Below, piece by piece: positions 17,488 through 26,648 of a stretch of 64,000 nt of DNA. Positions within the stretch are counted from its first letter, which is position 1. Each line of letters begins with the position of its first letter. The translations under genes were made by a program, and so were the position numbers. This stretch comes from Bryobacterales bacterium (GTDB lineage: Bacteria > Acidobacteriota > Terriglobia > Bryobacterales > Bryobacteraceae), in the NCBI GenBank assembly GCA_016789905.1, contig JAEUQC010000041.1, positions 1-64,000 of the forward strand. Direction: 5' to 3'. The notes below the pieces were generated by a model. That model saw nothing but the letters and a program-made list of their open reading frames with translations, was not told the DNA's origin and did not search any database.

Positions 17488-19656
17488 TTGAGCAGTTCCC
17501 TGCCCGCGGCGACCATTCGCGGCCGCGTGATCGACGCCGCCACGGGCGAACCGATCCATCGTGCGCTGGTGAAAGCGGGTGCCGCCGCGGCCACTGCTCC
17601 CGATGGCCGTTTTAAGCTCGACGTAGCCGGCGGGCCGCTTCAAGTGACCTGCGTTGGCTACCGGCCCTTCGTGTTGGAGCGACTGCCGGAGACGGCGGAG
17701 TTGGAAGTTCGGCTGGTGCCGGACACGCTGCGGCGCACGGAATCGATAGACGTTGCCGCGGGCCCGTACGCGCCGCAGACGACGCCCAGCGTCAACCTGG
17801 CTGGGGGTGAATTGCGCAACCTGGCCAGCGTGCTGGCCGACGATCCGCTGCGCGCCGTGCAAGGATTGCCAGGCGTCACGTCGAACGACGATTTCACCGC
17901 GCAGATTTCGCTGCGGGCCGCCGGGTTCCAGCGGCTGGGAGTGTATTTGGACGGCGTCGTGCTGCACTCGCCGTTTCACACCGTGCAGGGCGAGGCGGGC
18001 GCGGGCTCGCTCACCATGTTGAGCAGCGACATGCTGGAGCAAGTGGAACTGCACGCCGGGCCCATTCCGTTGCCGTTCGCCGACCGAACGGCCGGCGCGC
18101 TCGACATGCGCTACCGCGATGGAGACCGGCGCCGCCGCTTCATACGCGGGTCGGCCAGCGCGTCCAACGCCAACGCGTCGCTGGAGGGGCCGTTGCAGAA
18201 TGGCCGTGGCAGTTGGCTGGTCAGCCTGCGCAAGAGTTACCTGCAGTATTTGATCCAATCCACCGCCGACGACCCGACGCTGGCCTTCGGCTTCTGGGAC
18301 ATGCAGGGCCGGCTGAGCTACGATGTCACACCCGCACATCGCGTCTCGCTTAACCTGGTTCACGGCCAGTCCGGTCTCAATCGCGAAGGCGCCGAAAATA
18401 CGCTGGGGCTCAACAGCATTTTCAAGACGGACTATCGGGTCACGCTCGCCAATGCCGGTTCGCGCTGGACGCCGAACGCGCGCTGGCTGCTGCAGAACAA
18501 CCTGGCGTGGATGCGGGAGGGTTTCGATAACGGCAATCGCCAGGCCAACCCGCTTTCCGGCGGCCGGTACCGGGAGTGGGTTTGGAACAGCGACAACACG
18601 TGGCAGCAGGGAGAGCACGCCACGATTTTGTTCGGCGCCAATCTGCGGCGCATCCACGATGAGGGGTTCCTGAACCGGGTGCAAACAACAGCAACGCGGA
18701 TTGATGGCTACAACGCCAACGCCTTCCGCGCAGGCGTTCACGCGGGACAGGAGCTGCGCATCTGGACCGGCCGTGTGGTTCTTCGAGCAGGAGGGCGGGC
18801 CGACCGGCATGACGCCGTGGCACGCACCACGCTATCGCCCCACGCCGCCGTTGGTTTGGCACTCACGCCGCGTACGCGGCTCAACCTTGGCTTCGGCGCC
18901 GCCGCCCAGTTTCCTGAAATCAGTCAATTGTTCGCACGCTCCGGCGTTCGCTTCCTGCTGCCGGAACGGGCGCAACACGTGCAGGCGTCGGTGGAGCAGC
19001 GGCTTGATGAACGTACCCGTTTTCGCGCCGAACTGTGGCAGCGCGTGGATCGCGATCTGCTGTTCCGCCCATTGTTCGAGCCCCGCATCACGCAGGGGCG
19101 CATCTATGCCGGCAACACGCTGGCGCCGTGGGCCAATAGCCAGCGCGGATATGCTCGCGGTGCGCAGGTTTTCCTGCAGCGCCGCTCAGCGAATGGCGTC
19201 ACCGGATGGGTCTCCTACGCCTATACCGCCGCGCGCTTGCGGGATGGTGTCCTGAACCTCGCTTTCGCACCTGACTATCAGCAGAAGCACGCCGTCAACG
19301 TATTCACCAGCTATCGCCTGCGGCCCACTATCAACCTCAGCGCACGTTGGAGCTACGGTTCCGGATTCCCCATTCGCGGCTTCTTCGCGGGCGGCGATGC
19401 GCAGTATCGTCTGTCGGCCGCGCGCAACGATCTGCGCATCCCGGCCTACCACCGGCTCGACATTCGCGCCAACAAAACCTACATCCGCAAGGGCTGGCAG
19501 ATGACGCTTTATGCCGAAGCGGTAAATCTCTATAACCGGCGCAATAGCAGGTTCGACGATTTGCGCTCCGTGGACGCGCGTACCGGGGTCGCCCGGCTCG
19601 GGTTCGATCGCATGTTCCCCATTTTGCCTTCGGCCGGTCTCGCCATCGAGTTTTAG
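17488..19656 (+). CDS. TonB-dependent receptor with carboxypeptidase-regulatory N-terminus
   Basis: Outer-membrane receptor of about 722 residues: carboxypeptidase-regulatory-like domain (TIRGRVIDAATGEPIHRALVKAG), a plug region (LADDPLRAVQGLPGVTSNDDF, LRAAGFQRLGVYLDG) and a beta-barrel to the C-terminal IEF. The listed start TTG 17488 leaves no full signal peptide. The in-frame bases just upstream encode RIAFLALLLSSSLPAA, a good signal sequence, and the only likely initiation codon for it is CTG 17455, inside the esterase gene. Translation coupled to the esterase is therefore likely. Ligand unknown, perhaps a product of the neighbouring esterase. Confidence 0.82.
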   Translation: MSSSLPAATIRGRVIDAATGEPIHRALVKAGAAAATAPDGRFKLDVAGGPLQVTCVGYRPFVLERLPETAELEVRLVPDTLRRTESIDVAAGPYAPQTTPSVNLAGGELRNLASVLADDPLRAVQGLPGVTSNDDFTAQISLRAAGFQRLGVYLDGVVLHSPFHTVQGEAGAGSLTMLSSDMLEQVELHAGPIPLPFADRTAGALDMRYRDGDRRRRFIRGSASASNANASLEGPLQNGRGSWLVSLRKSYLQYLIQSTADDPTLAFGFWDMQGRLSYDVTPAHRVSLNLVHGQSGLNREGAENTLGLNSIFKTDYRVTLANAGSRWTPNARWLLQNNLAWMREGFDNGNRQANPLSGGRYREWVWNSDNTWQQGEHATILFGANLRRIHDEGFLNRVQTTATRIDGYNANAFRAGVHAGQELRIWTGRVVLRAGGRADRHDAVARTTLSPHAAVGLALTPRTRLNLGFGAAAQFPEISQLFARSGVRFLLPERAQHVQASVEQRLDERTRFRAELWQRVDRDLLFRPLFEPRITQGRIYAGNTLAPWANSQRGYARGAQVFLQRRSANGVTGWVSYAYTAARLRDGVLNLAFAPDYQQKHAVNVFTSYRLRPTINLSARWSYGSGFPIRGFFAGGDAQYRLSAARNDLRIPAYHRLDIRANKTYIRKGWQMTLYAEAVNLYNRRNSRFDDLRSVDARTGVARLGFDRMFPILPSAGLAIEF

Positions 19657-19675
19657 CAAGTGCGATCCTGTTGAA

Positions 19676-21376
19676 ATGCGCCGCGTGGTTCCGCTATTAC
19701 CTCTGCTCGTCTTCGCAGGCTCCTGCGGACAGGACACACGGTTTCGTGATTTTGAAGAGGAGTTCTGGCGCAAATGGTTCATCGCCAATCCATCCATGGC
19801 CACTGGCGCCGGCGTGCATGACTACGACGGCATGTTGGAAGACTACTCGGCCGCGGCCATCCGGCGGCGACAGGTCGAAATCGTATCGCTTCTTGCTCGC
19901 CTGCAAAAAATGACCGGACTCGCGCCAGACGAAATGATCGACGGCGAGATCATACGAGCCGCCATCCGATCCGAGATCCTAGATGCCCAGGATATTAAGA
20001 GCTGGAAACGCAACCCCATGATGTATGTTGGCACGCCCGGAAACGCGATTGATGCGTTGATGAAACGCGACTTCGCGCCGAAGAGGAAGCGCTTCGAACT
20101 CCTCACCAGCCGCCTGCAAGAGATTCCGAAAATGATCGCCGCCATGAAGGCGAATGTAGAGAATCCGCCCAAAGAGTTTACGGACCTGGCGATCCGCATG
20201 GCCTCCGGTTCTATTGAGTTTTATAAGGAGACCGTCGCCGCGTGGGCCGCCGATGCCGCTGGCGGCGACAAGGCGCTGTTGGAATGGTTTGGGAAGGCCA
20301 ACCGCGAAGCGATTGGCGCGATGGAAGACGCTGAGAAGTGGTTAAAGGCGGACCTGCTGACGCGTTCGAAAGGCAGCTACGCCATCGGCGCATCGCTTTT
20401 CGCGAGTAAGTTGAAGTACGAAGAAATGGTGGAAACACCGCTGGACCGGCTGCTCGCCATCGGCGAGGCGAACCTCGAAAAGGACTATCGGGCCTTCCTG
20501 GAAACGGCCCGTCAGATCGACCCAAAAAAGACGCCGGCCCAGGTGATGGCGGCGATAGCAAACGACCATCCGGCGGAGGCCGAACTGATTCCAGCCACAC
20601 GCCAGACGCTCACGCGAATCCGGCAGTTCCTGCGCGATCGGATGATCATGGAACTCCCGAATGACCGGCTCCCGAAGGTTGTGGAGACGCCGCCCTATGC
20701 GCGTTCCGGCAGCTTCGCATCCATGGACACGCCCGGCGCCTATGAGAACACGGCCACCGAGGCGTTCTATTACGTTACGCCGCCGGAAAGGGATTGGACC
20801 GCAAAACACAAGGAGGAACACCTGCGGCTCTACAACCGGCCGGTGATGGACATCATCACCATTCATGAGGTGTTCCCCGGCCACTTCACGCAGTTTCTAT
20901 TCGCCAATCAATTCCCGACCAAGACGCGCAAACTCTACGCCTGTTCCAGTAACGCGGAAGGCTGGGCACACTACACGGAGCAGATGATGCTCGAAGAAGG
21001 CTTCGCCAACGGTGATGCGAAACTGAAGCTGGCCCAGCTCTCCGAAGCTCTATTGCGCGACTGCCGTTACGTTGCGGGCATTAAGATGCATACCCAGGGA
21101 ATGACCGTGGAAGAGGCGGCCAAGCTGTTCGTGGATAGAGGATTCCAGGAACCCGCCAATGCCTACGAAGAGGCCCGGCGCGGCGCCTACAACCCCACCT
21201 ATCTTTACTACACGCTCGGCAAGCTGCAGGTATATAAACTACGCGAGGACTACAAACAGCAAAAGGGCCAGGAGTTCAGCCTGGCCCGCTTTCATTCCGA
21301 TTTCGTGAAGCAAGGGGCAATTCCCATCAAGCTTATCCGGCGCATCCTGTTGGGCGCGGACGGCCAGACGCTCTAA
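19676..21376 (+). CDS. DUF885-family secreted (probably lipoprotein) metallopeptidase-like protein
   Basis: A 566-residue protein of the DUF885 family. The N-terminus LLPLLVFAGSCGQ is a signal with a Cys that could be lipidated, although Ala at -3 is not ideal for a lipobox. The zinc-peptidase-like motif HEVFPGHFTQF lies near residue 395, followed by SNAEGWAHYTEQMMLEEG, the usual glutamate-containing second motif of this family. It probably cleaves peptides in the periplasm. It follows the TonB receptor by 19 bases on the same strand, so the esterase, receptor and peptidase may form an operon. It is convergent with cimA, overlapping by four bases. Confidence 0.8.
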   Translation: MRRVVPLLPLLVFAGSCGQDTRFRDFEEEFWRKWFIANPSMATGAGVHDYDGMLEDYSAAAIRRRQVEIVSLLARLQKMTGLAPDEMIDGEIIRAAIRSEILDAQDIKSWKRNPMMYVGTPGNAIDALMKRDFAPKRKRFELLTSRLQEIPKMIAAMKANVENPPKEFTDLAIRMASGSIEFYKETVAAWAADAAGGDKALLEWFGKANREAIGAMEDAEKWLKADLLTRSKGSYAIGASLFASKLKYEEMVETPLDRLLAIGEANLEKDYRAFLETARQIDPKKTPAQVMAAIANDHPAEAELIPATRQTLTRIRQFLRDRMIMELPNDRLPKVVETPPYARSGSFASMDTPGAYENTATEAFYYVTPPERDWTAKHKEEHLRLYNRPVMDIITIHEVFPGHFTQFLFANQFPTKTRKLYACSSNAEGWAHYTEQMMLEEGFANGDAKLKLAQLSEALLRDCRYVAGIKMHTQGMTVEEAAKLFVDRGFQEPANAYEEARRGAYNPTYLYYTLGKLQVYKLREDYKQQKGQEFSLARFHSDFVKQGAIPIKLIRRILLGADGQTL

Positions 21377-22986
21377 ACGCCCCAGCAGTAGTCTTCCACG
21401 GCCTTTTCAATCGCGTCGTCGGTATCGGACAGCCGCATCAGTTCCAAGCGGATCGCGTCCACCAACGCCTTCCAACTGGCTTCTATTACGTTGTCCGAGA
21501 CGCCCACCGTCGCCCAGGAACGCTTCTGGTCGCTCCACTCGATCAGCACGCGAACCTTCGCCGCCGTGCCCTTCTTGGAATCGATCACGCGCACCTTGTA
21601 GTCGGTCAACTTCACATTCTTGATGGCCGGGAAGTTGCCCACCAGGCACTCGCGCAGGCAAAGATCGAGGGCGTTTACCGGACCGTTGCCCACGGCGGTT
21701 TCCGTGTGCAGCCCATCGGCCGCCTGCAGGGAAAGCGTGGCCACGGTGAGCGAGCCGCCGCTCCGGCCCATCTTTGTCGAAACGTCAAAACTCACGAGTT
21801 GGAAGAAGTTCTTCCCCGGATTCAACGCCTCGCGCACCATCAATTCGAACGTGCCTTCGGCCGCTTCCAGTTCGTAGCCCTCGAACTCCATCTGTTTGAT
21901 CTTTTCAAGCAACGACTTCCGCGCATCCTCGCTCAACTTCTCTTCCAGGCCATGCTCTTTGAGTTTGTAGAAGATGTTGCTGCGCCCGGACAGATCGCTG
22001 ACCAGCACGCGCTGCCGGTTGCCCACAGTTTCCGGCCGCACATGCTCATAAGTGGCCGAATCCTTCATCACCGCGCTTACGTGTACGCCGCCCTTGTGCG
22101 CGAACGCGCTTTGCCCAACATAGGGCTGGCCATTAGGAATTTGCAGGTTCGCCAACTCGGCGATGAACCGCGCCACCGAAGTGAGCCCCTCCAGCTTTTC
22201 GCGGCCGATGGTCTCGTGCCCCAGCTTGAGCTCCAGATTAGCGATCACCGATGCCAGATTCGCATTGCCACAACGCTCCCCATACCCGTTCATGCAGCCT
22301 TGCACATGCGTCGCGCCGGCCTCAATCGCCGCCAGCGCGTTTGCCACGGCAACGTCGGAATCGTTATGCGGATGAATGCCAATGACGCCGCCAAAACGCG
22401 CCCGCACCACTTCCACAGCCTCGCGCACCTTCGACGTGATCACGCCGCCGTTGGTATCGCATAAACACAGCACATCGGCCCCGGCCTCCTGCGCCGCCTG
22501 CAGCGTTAGCAACGCATATTCAGGGTTTGCCGCATAGCCGTCGAAGAAGTGCTCGGCGTCGTAGACAACTTCGCGCCCGTGCTGCTTCAAGTACCTGACG
22601 GTGTTTCCAATAATCTTCAAATTTTCTTCGAGCGTAATGCCCAAAGCGCGCGTGACATGGAAGTCCCATGTTTTGCCGAAGATGCTGATTACCGGCGTTT
22701 CCGCGCCCAGTAACTCCCGCACGTTCGGATCCGTTTCCACCGTATTCCGCGCGAAATGGGTGGACCCGAACGCTGTCAACTTGGCATGCTTCAGCCGCAG
22801 TTCGTCCTTGGCCCGCGCGAAAAACTCCTTGTCCTTCGGATTCGATCCGGGCCAGCCGCCCTCAATGTAGTCAATACCAAGCTCATCCAGTTTCTGACTA
22901 ATAATCAGCTTGTCCTCGACAGAGAAGGAAACGGCTTCGCCTTGCGTGCCGTCGCGGAGAGTCGTGTCGAAGGTATAGATGCGCAT
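21373..22986 (-). CDS. cimA: (R)-citramalate synthase
   Basis: A 537-residue enzyme that condenses pyruvate and acetyl-CoA to citramalate, the threonine-independent entry to isoleucine synthesis. It has the DRE-TIM barrel start FDTTLRDGTQGEAVSF, an IEGGWPGSNPKD segment, the metal-binding HPHNDSD near 200, the GCMNGYGERCGNANL loop near 230, and a C-terminal LeuA allosteric domain beginning near 400. The length and the TLRDG-TQGE opening fit the CimA/NifV-like long form rather than LeuA. It is last in the ilvB-ilvN-ilvC-cimA operon, 42 bases after ilvC, so it is probably under the leader attenuator. Confidence 0.9.
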   Translation of the reverse strand: MRIYTFDTTLRDGTQGEAVSFSVEDKLIISQKLDELGIDYIEGGWPGSNPKDKEFFARAKDELRLKHAKLTAFGSTHFARNTVETDPNVRELLGAETPVISIFGKTWDFHVTRALGITLEENLKIIGNTVRYLKQHGREVVYDAEHFFDGYAANPEYALLTLQAAQEAGADVLCLCDTNGGVITSKVREAVEVVRARFGGVIGIHPHNDSDVAVANALAAIEAGATHVQGCMNGYGERCGNANLASVIANLELKLGHETIGREKLEGLTSVARFIAELANLQIPNGQPYVGQSAFAHKGGVHVSAVMKDSATYEHVRPETVGNRQRVLVSDLSGRSNIFYKLKEHGLEEKLSEDARKSLLEKIKQMEFEGYELEAAEGTFELMVREALNPGKNFFQLVSFDVSTKMGRSGGSLTVATLSLQAADGLHTETAVGNGPVNALDLCLRECLVGNFPAIKNVKLTDYKVRVIDSKKGTAAKVRVLIEWSDQKRSWATVGVSDNVIEASWKALVDAIRLELMRLSDTDDAIEKAVEDYCWGV

Positions 22987-23028
22987 TTGATATTGGCTCC
23001 TTTTCGCGGAAGCTGGCCCGGTGCTTGC

Positions 23029-24048
23029 TTAAGCTTCCGGTACGCCGGCTTCCTTCTTTTTCTTCAGGAAGGGCATCATGGCCCGGAGTTCTTTCCCCAC
23101 CGTCTCGATCTGGTGAGTCTGGTTGGCTTCACGCATCGCCAGGAACTTATGCCGGCCAGTGCGATTCTCGTTCATCCAGTTTTCGGCAAACTTGCCTTCC
23201 TGAATCTCTTTCAGCACGCGCTTCATCTCGGCTTTGGTTTCCGGGTTGATCAGGCGGGGCCCGGTGACGTAGTCGCCATATTCAGCCGTATCGGAAACCG
23301 AGTAGCGCATGTAGTTCAAGCCGCCCTCGTAGATCAGGTCGACAATCAGCTTCAGTTCGTGCAGGCACTCGAAGTACGCCATTTCCGGCGCATAACCGGC
23401 TTCCACGAGCGTCTCGAAACCAGCCTTGATCAGTTCGCTCGTGCCGCCGCAAAGCACCGTCTGTTCGCCGAAGAGATCCGTTTCTGCCTCTTCCTTGAAC
23501 GAGGTTTCAATCACGCCCGCGCGCAGGCAGCCAATGCCCAGCGCATACGCGAGCGCGTTTTGCAGCGCCTTGCCCGAAGGATTCTGCTGCACAGCCACCA
23601 GGCCGGGAACACCAACGTTTTCGACAAATAACTCGCGAACGCGATGGCCGGGAGATTTCGGCGCGATCAGGCTGACATCGACATCGGCCGGGGGCTTCAC
23701 ATAACCAAAGTGGATCGAAAACCCGTGCGCGAACATCAGCGTCTTGCCAGCCGAGAGATTGGGAGCGATCTCTTTCTCATACAGGTCCGGCTGGATGTGG
23801 TCGCTTACCAGCACCATGATCGTGTCGGCGGCCTTGGTGGCCTCCGCCGTGGTCATCACGCGCAGGCTGGCGGCTTCCGCCTTCGCCCAGCTCTTGGACC
23901 CGGGGTACAGGCCGACAATCACATCGGCGCCCGAATCCCGCAGATTCAGCGCATGCGCGTGGCCCTGGCTGCCATAGCCAATGATGGCGAATACGCGGCC
24001 CTTCAGCAGGCTCGGGTCGCCGTCTTTTTCGTAGTAACGATTCAACAT
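23029..24048 (-). CDS. ilvC: Ketol-acid reductoisomerase (class I)
   Basis: A 339-residue enzyme converting acetolactate and acetohydroxybutyrate to dihydroxy acids with NAD(P)H and Mg2+. The Rossmann motif [18 protein letters not shown] lies near residue 22. The C-terminal knotted domain contains the metal ligands in [12 protein letters not shown] near 190 and SDTAEYGDY near 250. The length is class I. ATG 24048 overlaps the ilvN stop codon by one base (TAATG), indicating translational coupling. Confidence 0.96.
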   Translation of the reverse strand: MLNRYYEKDGDPSLLKGRVFAIIGYGSQGHAHALNLRDSGADVIVGLYPGSKSWAKAEAASLRVMTTAEATKAADTIMVLVSDHIQPDLYEKEIAPNLSAGKTLMFAHGFSIHFGYVKPPADVDVSLIAPKSPGHRVRELFVENVGVPGLVAVQQNPSGKALQNALAYALGIGCLRAGVIETSFKEEAETDLFGEQTVLCGGTSELIKAGFETLVEAGYAPEMAYFECLHELKLIVDLIYEGGLNYMRYSVSDTAEYGDYVTGPRLINPETKAEMKRVLKEIQEGKFAENWMNENRTGRHKFLAMREANQTHQIETVGKELRAMMPFLKKKKEAGVPEA

Positions 24049-24599
24049 TAAATGACTCCGTTTTTCTCTTCCGTCTTTCCTTCCTCCGCGCCTCGGGGCA
24101 CGGGAGGAGAAAGACGGAGCTTCTTGGACTCCAGTGAAACTGCCACAGCGCCGCCGCGAGTCACTTCAATCTCGCCATAGCTGCGCATAATATCGATAAA
24201 CTCATCGAGCTTCTCAATGTCGCCCGTGGCTTCCAGCGCGAAACCTTCCAACGTCGAATCCACAACCCGCGCGCCGAAAATCTCGGCTTCCTTCAGGATG
24301 GCGGTGCGCGATTCCTGCGGCGCACGCACGCGCATCAGCACCAACTCGCGAATTACGGCCGGCGAATCGGTCAGATCCGTCGCCTGCAGCACGTTGATCA
24401 GCTTGTTCATGTGCTTGATCAACTGGCGCCGCTGGTGCGGTTCAATCGCCACCGCGATCGTCATCCGCGATAGCTCGGGGTCCAGCGTTCGCGCTACGGT
24501 CAAGCTGTCGATGTTGTAGCCGCGCGCGGTCAACAGGCCCGTTACGCGCATCAGCGCGCCCGTCTTGTTTTCCACCAAAAGTGTGATGATCTGCAACAT
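24048..24599 (-). CDS. ilvN: Acetolactate synthase small (regulatory) subunit
   Basis: A 183-residue ACT-domain protein that binds the catalytic subunit and mediates valine feedback. The N-terminal ACT domain is [30 protein letters not shown] (residues 5-34), followed by the conserved second domain with IREL and [20 protein letters not shown]. The last 20 residues are variable and charged. It is placed 16 bases after ilvB and coupled to ilvC. Confidence 0.95.
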   Translation of the reverse strand: MLQIITLLVENKTGALMRVTGLLTARGYNIDSLTVARTLDPELSRMTIAVAIEPHQRRQLIKHMNKLINVLQATDLTDSPAVIRELVLMRVRAPQESRTAILKEAEIFGARVVDSTLEGFALEATGDIEKLDEFIDIMRSYGEIEVTRGGAVAVSLESKKLRLSPPVPRGAEEGKTEEKNGVI

Positions 24600-24615
24600 G
24601 GGGAATTCCTCGTTT

Positions 24616-26340
24616 CTACTTCCGTGCCTCGGCCGGTTGCGGCGGCGTCAGCACCATTTCGTTGATTGCGCCGCCGGCGGGCACCATCGGGAAGACGTTT
24701 TCCGTTGGCGTCACGCGCACGTTCAACAGGTACGGCCCCGGATCGGCGAATGCCGTTTCCAGCGCCTCCGCCAGTTCCGACGGCTTCTCCACCGTCCGGC
24801 CCTTGAAGCCATACGCCCCGGCCAACTGCACCGGATCAGGGAAACCATCCAGCGTCACTTGCGACAGCCGGTTGGCGTAGAACAACTCCTGCCACTGGCG
24901 CACCATGCCCAGGTAGCCATTGTTCATTACGATCACCTTTACCGGTAAACCGAAATTGAATAGCGTCGCCAGCTCAGGAATCGACATTTGGAAGCCGCCG
25001 TCGCCGCAAATTGCCACCACAAGTTGATCCGGATTCGCCACCTGCGCGCCCAGCGCGCTCGGCAGGCCAAAACCCATTGAACCCAGTCCGCCCGAATTGA
25101 TCCACAGCCGAGGCTCATTGAAACGAATCAGTTGCGCGGCCCACATCTGGTGCTGGCCCACGTCGCTGCAAACAATCGCCTTGCCCTTCGTCAACCGGTC
25201 AATCTCCCGCATCAGGTGTTGCGGCTTGATCTCGGTGTCTGAAACCGATGTTTCCAACGGGTGCGCCGATTTCCACTCTCGCATCTGCTTCCACCACGCC
25301 TTCAGGCCGGGCCGCTCGCCCGCCTCGGGCTTCAACTCACGCAGCACTTCGTTGATCTTCGGCAGCACACGCTTCAAGTCGCCGACAATCGGCAGGTCCG
25401 CGTTGCGGATCTTGCTGATCTCCGCCGGATCAATGTCCACGTGGATAATCCGCGCGTGCGGCGCAAAGGCGTTCAATCGGCCCGTCACGCGGTCGTCAAA
25501 ACGCACGCCCAGCGCAATAATCAGATCCGTGTTGTACATGCCCATGTTGGCGGCATAGCTGCCATGCATGCCCGGCATGCTGATGAAGTTCGGGTGTTCT
25601 GAACTCAACGCACCCAAGCCCATCAACGTACACACGGTCGGCGCGTCCACCAATTCCACCAGTTCGCGCAACTCTGCACTTGAATTCGACAGTACAATAC
25701 CGCCGCCGGCATAAATCATGGGCCGCTCGGCTTCCAGCATCATCTGCGCCGCGCGCCGGATCTGCCCCGTATGCCCTTCGGTATAGACTTTGTAGCCGGG
25801 CAGGTGAATGGAGGTGACCGGCGCATAGTGCGCATTGCCCTGAAACACGTCCTTGGTGATGTCCACCAGCACCGGGCCCGGGCGGCCGCTTGCGGCAATG
25901 TAGAACGCCTCGTGGATGATCTGGGGCAACTCGTTGACGTTCTTCACCAGGTAATTGTGCTTCGTCGCTGATCGAGTGATGCCAAACGTGTCCGCTTCCT
26001 GGAACGCATCGCTGCCGATCAGCTTCGCCGTCACCTGCCCCGTCAACGCCACCACGGGAATCGAGTCCATCATCGCGTCGACGAGCCCCGTCACCAGGTT
26101 CGTCGCCCCCGGCCCCGATGTCGCACAGCATACGCCCACTTTGCCAGTGGAGCGAGAATACCCCTGCGCCGCGAACGCCGCGTTCTGTTCATGCCGTACC
26201 AGAATGTGACGTATCGGGTTATCGTACATCGCATCGTACAGCGGCAGCGTTACGCCGCCGGGATAGCCAAAGATCGTGTCCACGCCCTCGCGCGCCAGAC
26301 ATTCGAGCAGAATTTTTGCGCCACTCATCAGTTGAGACAT
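24616..26340 (-). CDS. ilvB: Acetolactate synthase large subunit, biosynthetic
   Basis: A 574-residue thiamine-diphosphate enzyme that makes acetolactate from pyruvate, or acetohydroxybutyrate with 2-oxobutyrate. Visible parts are the N-terminal pyrimidine-binding domain with the catalytic Glu in VRHEQNAAFAAQGYSRSTG near residue 50, the central domain GVRFDDRVTGRL, and the TPP-Mg motif GDGGFQMSIPELATLFNFGLPVKVIVMNNG near 440. It is the first structural gene of the ilv operon and lies 46 bases downstream of the leader terminator. Confidence 0.96.
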   Translation of the reverse strand: MSQLMSGAKILLECLAREGVDTIFGYPGGVTLPLYDAMYDNPIRHILVRHEQNAAFAAQGYSRSTGKVGVCCATSGPGATNLVTGLVDAMMDSIPVVALTGQVTAKLIGSDAFQEADTFGITRSATKHNYLVKNVNELPQIIHEAFYIAASGRPGPVLVDITKDVFQGNAHYAPVTSIHLPGYKVYTEGHTGQIRRAAQMMLEAERPMIYAGGGIVLSNSSAELRELVELVDAPTVCTLMGLGALSSEHPNFISMPGMHGSYAANMGMYNTDLIIALGVRFDDRVTGRLNAFAPHARIIHVDIDPAEISKIRNADLPIVGDLKRVLPKINEVLRELKPEAGERPGLKAWWKQMREWKSAHPLETSVSDTEIKPQHLMREIDRLTKGKAIVCSDVGQHQMWAAQLIRFNEPRLWINSGGLGSMGFGLPSALGAQVANPDQLVVAICGDGGFQMSIPELATLFNFGLPVKVIVMNNGYLGMVRQWQELFYANRLSQVTLDGFPDPVQLAGAYGFKGRTVEKPSELAEALETAFADPGPYLLNVRVTPTENVFPMVPAGGAINEMVLTPPQPAEARK

Positions 26341-26385
26341 GTTTTCACTCCCTGTTTCGCCTACCGGTCTTTCTTCCTAAACGTC

Positions 26386-26422
26386 AAAAAGGCCACCGGC
26401 TGGGTTTCCCCCGCCGGTGGCC
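26386..26422 (-). terminator. ilv operon attenuator (intrinsic terminator before ilvB)
   Basis: On the minus strand a perfect 10-bp stem, GGCCACCGGC with GCCGGTGGCC (26413-26422 and 26391-26400), is followed by TTTTT (26390-26386). It lies between the leader peptide and ilvB. The sequence GTGGC at 26447-26443, right after the leader stop codon, can instead pair with GCCAC inside the terminator's 5' arm (26421-26417), giving a mutually exclusive antiterminator. A ribosome at the stop codon would cover GTGGC and allow termination. Confidence 0.85.
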
Positions 26423-26447
26423 TCGATTTCGAATCGTCAGGTGCCAC

Positions 26448-26528
26448 TCAGGCGGGTTCCGTTACGGTGACCCCGATAATGGCTACTACTACGATGGGAA
26501 TAATGCCGGTGACTACGAGCTCGCGCAC
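26448..26528 (-). CDS. ilv leader peptide (Ile/Val-rich)
   Basis: Short frame of 26 codons from GTG 26528 to TGA 26450-26448. It contains GIIPIVVVAIIGVTV, and of 26 residues five are Ile, seven Val beyond the start, and one Leu. Such codon runs in front of a terminator are the hallmark of attenuation by charged-tRNA supply. AAAGG lies about ten bases before GTG. The same frame stays open to TTG 26555 and GTG 26579, so the peptide may be longer (up to 43 residues). The peptide is probably not functional in itself. Confidence 0.82.
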   Translation of the reverse strand: MRELVVTGIIPIVVVAIIGVTVTEPA

Positions 26529-26585
26529 AACTCCCCGGCCTTTCGCCTGGGACAATGTTGAGGTGCGTTCGAAGCTCACCTTTTG

Positions 26586-26614
26586 AGGTTAAGTTAAAAG
26601 CGAACTAAATGCAA
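26586..26614 (-). promoter_or_regulatory. Candidate sigma-70 promoter for the ilv leader
   Basis: On the minus strand TTGCAT (26614-26609) and TAACCT (26591-26586) are 17 bases apart, in the only non-coding stretch between the particle locus and the leader peptide. The -35 element is good and the -10 element is weak. The predicted start near 26579 leaves about 50 bases before the GTG of the leader peptide. Confidence 0.45.
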
Positions 26615-26648
26615 CTCCCTTCCGCCATTAAATCGACTAATGACCGGA

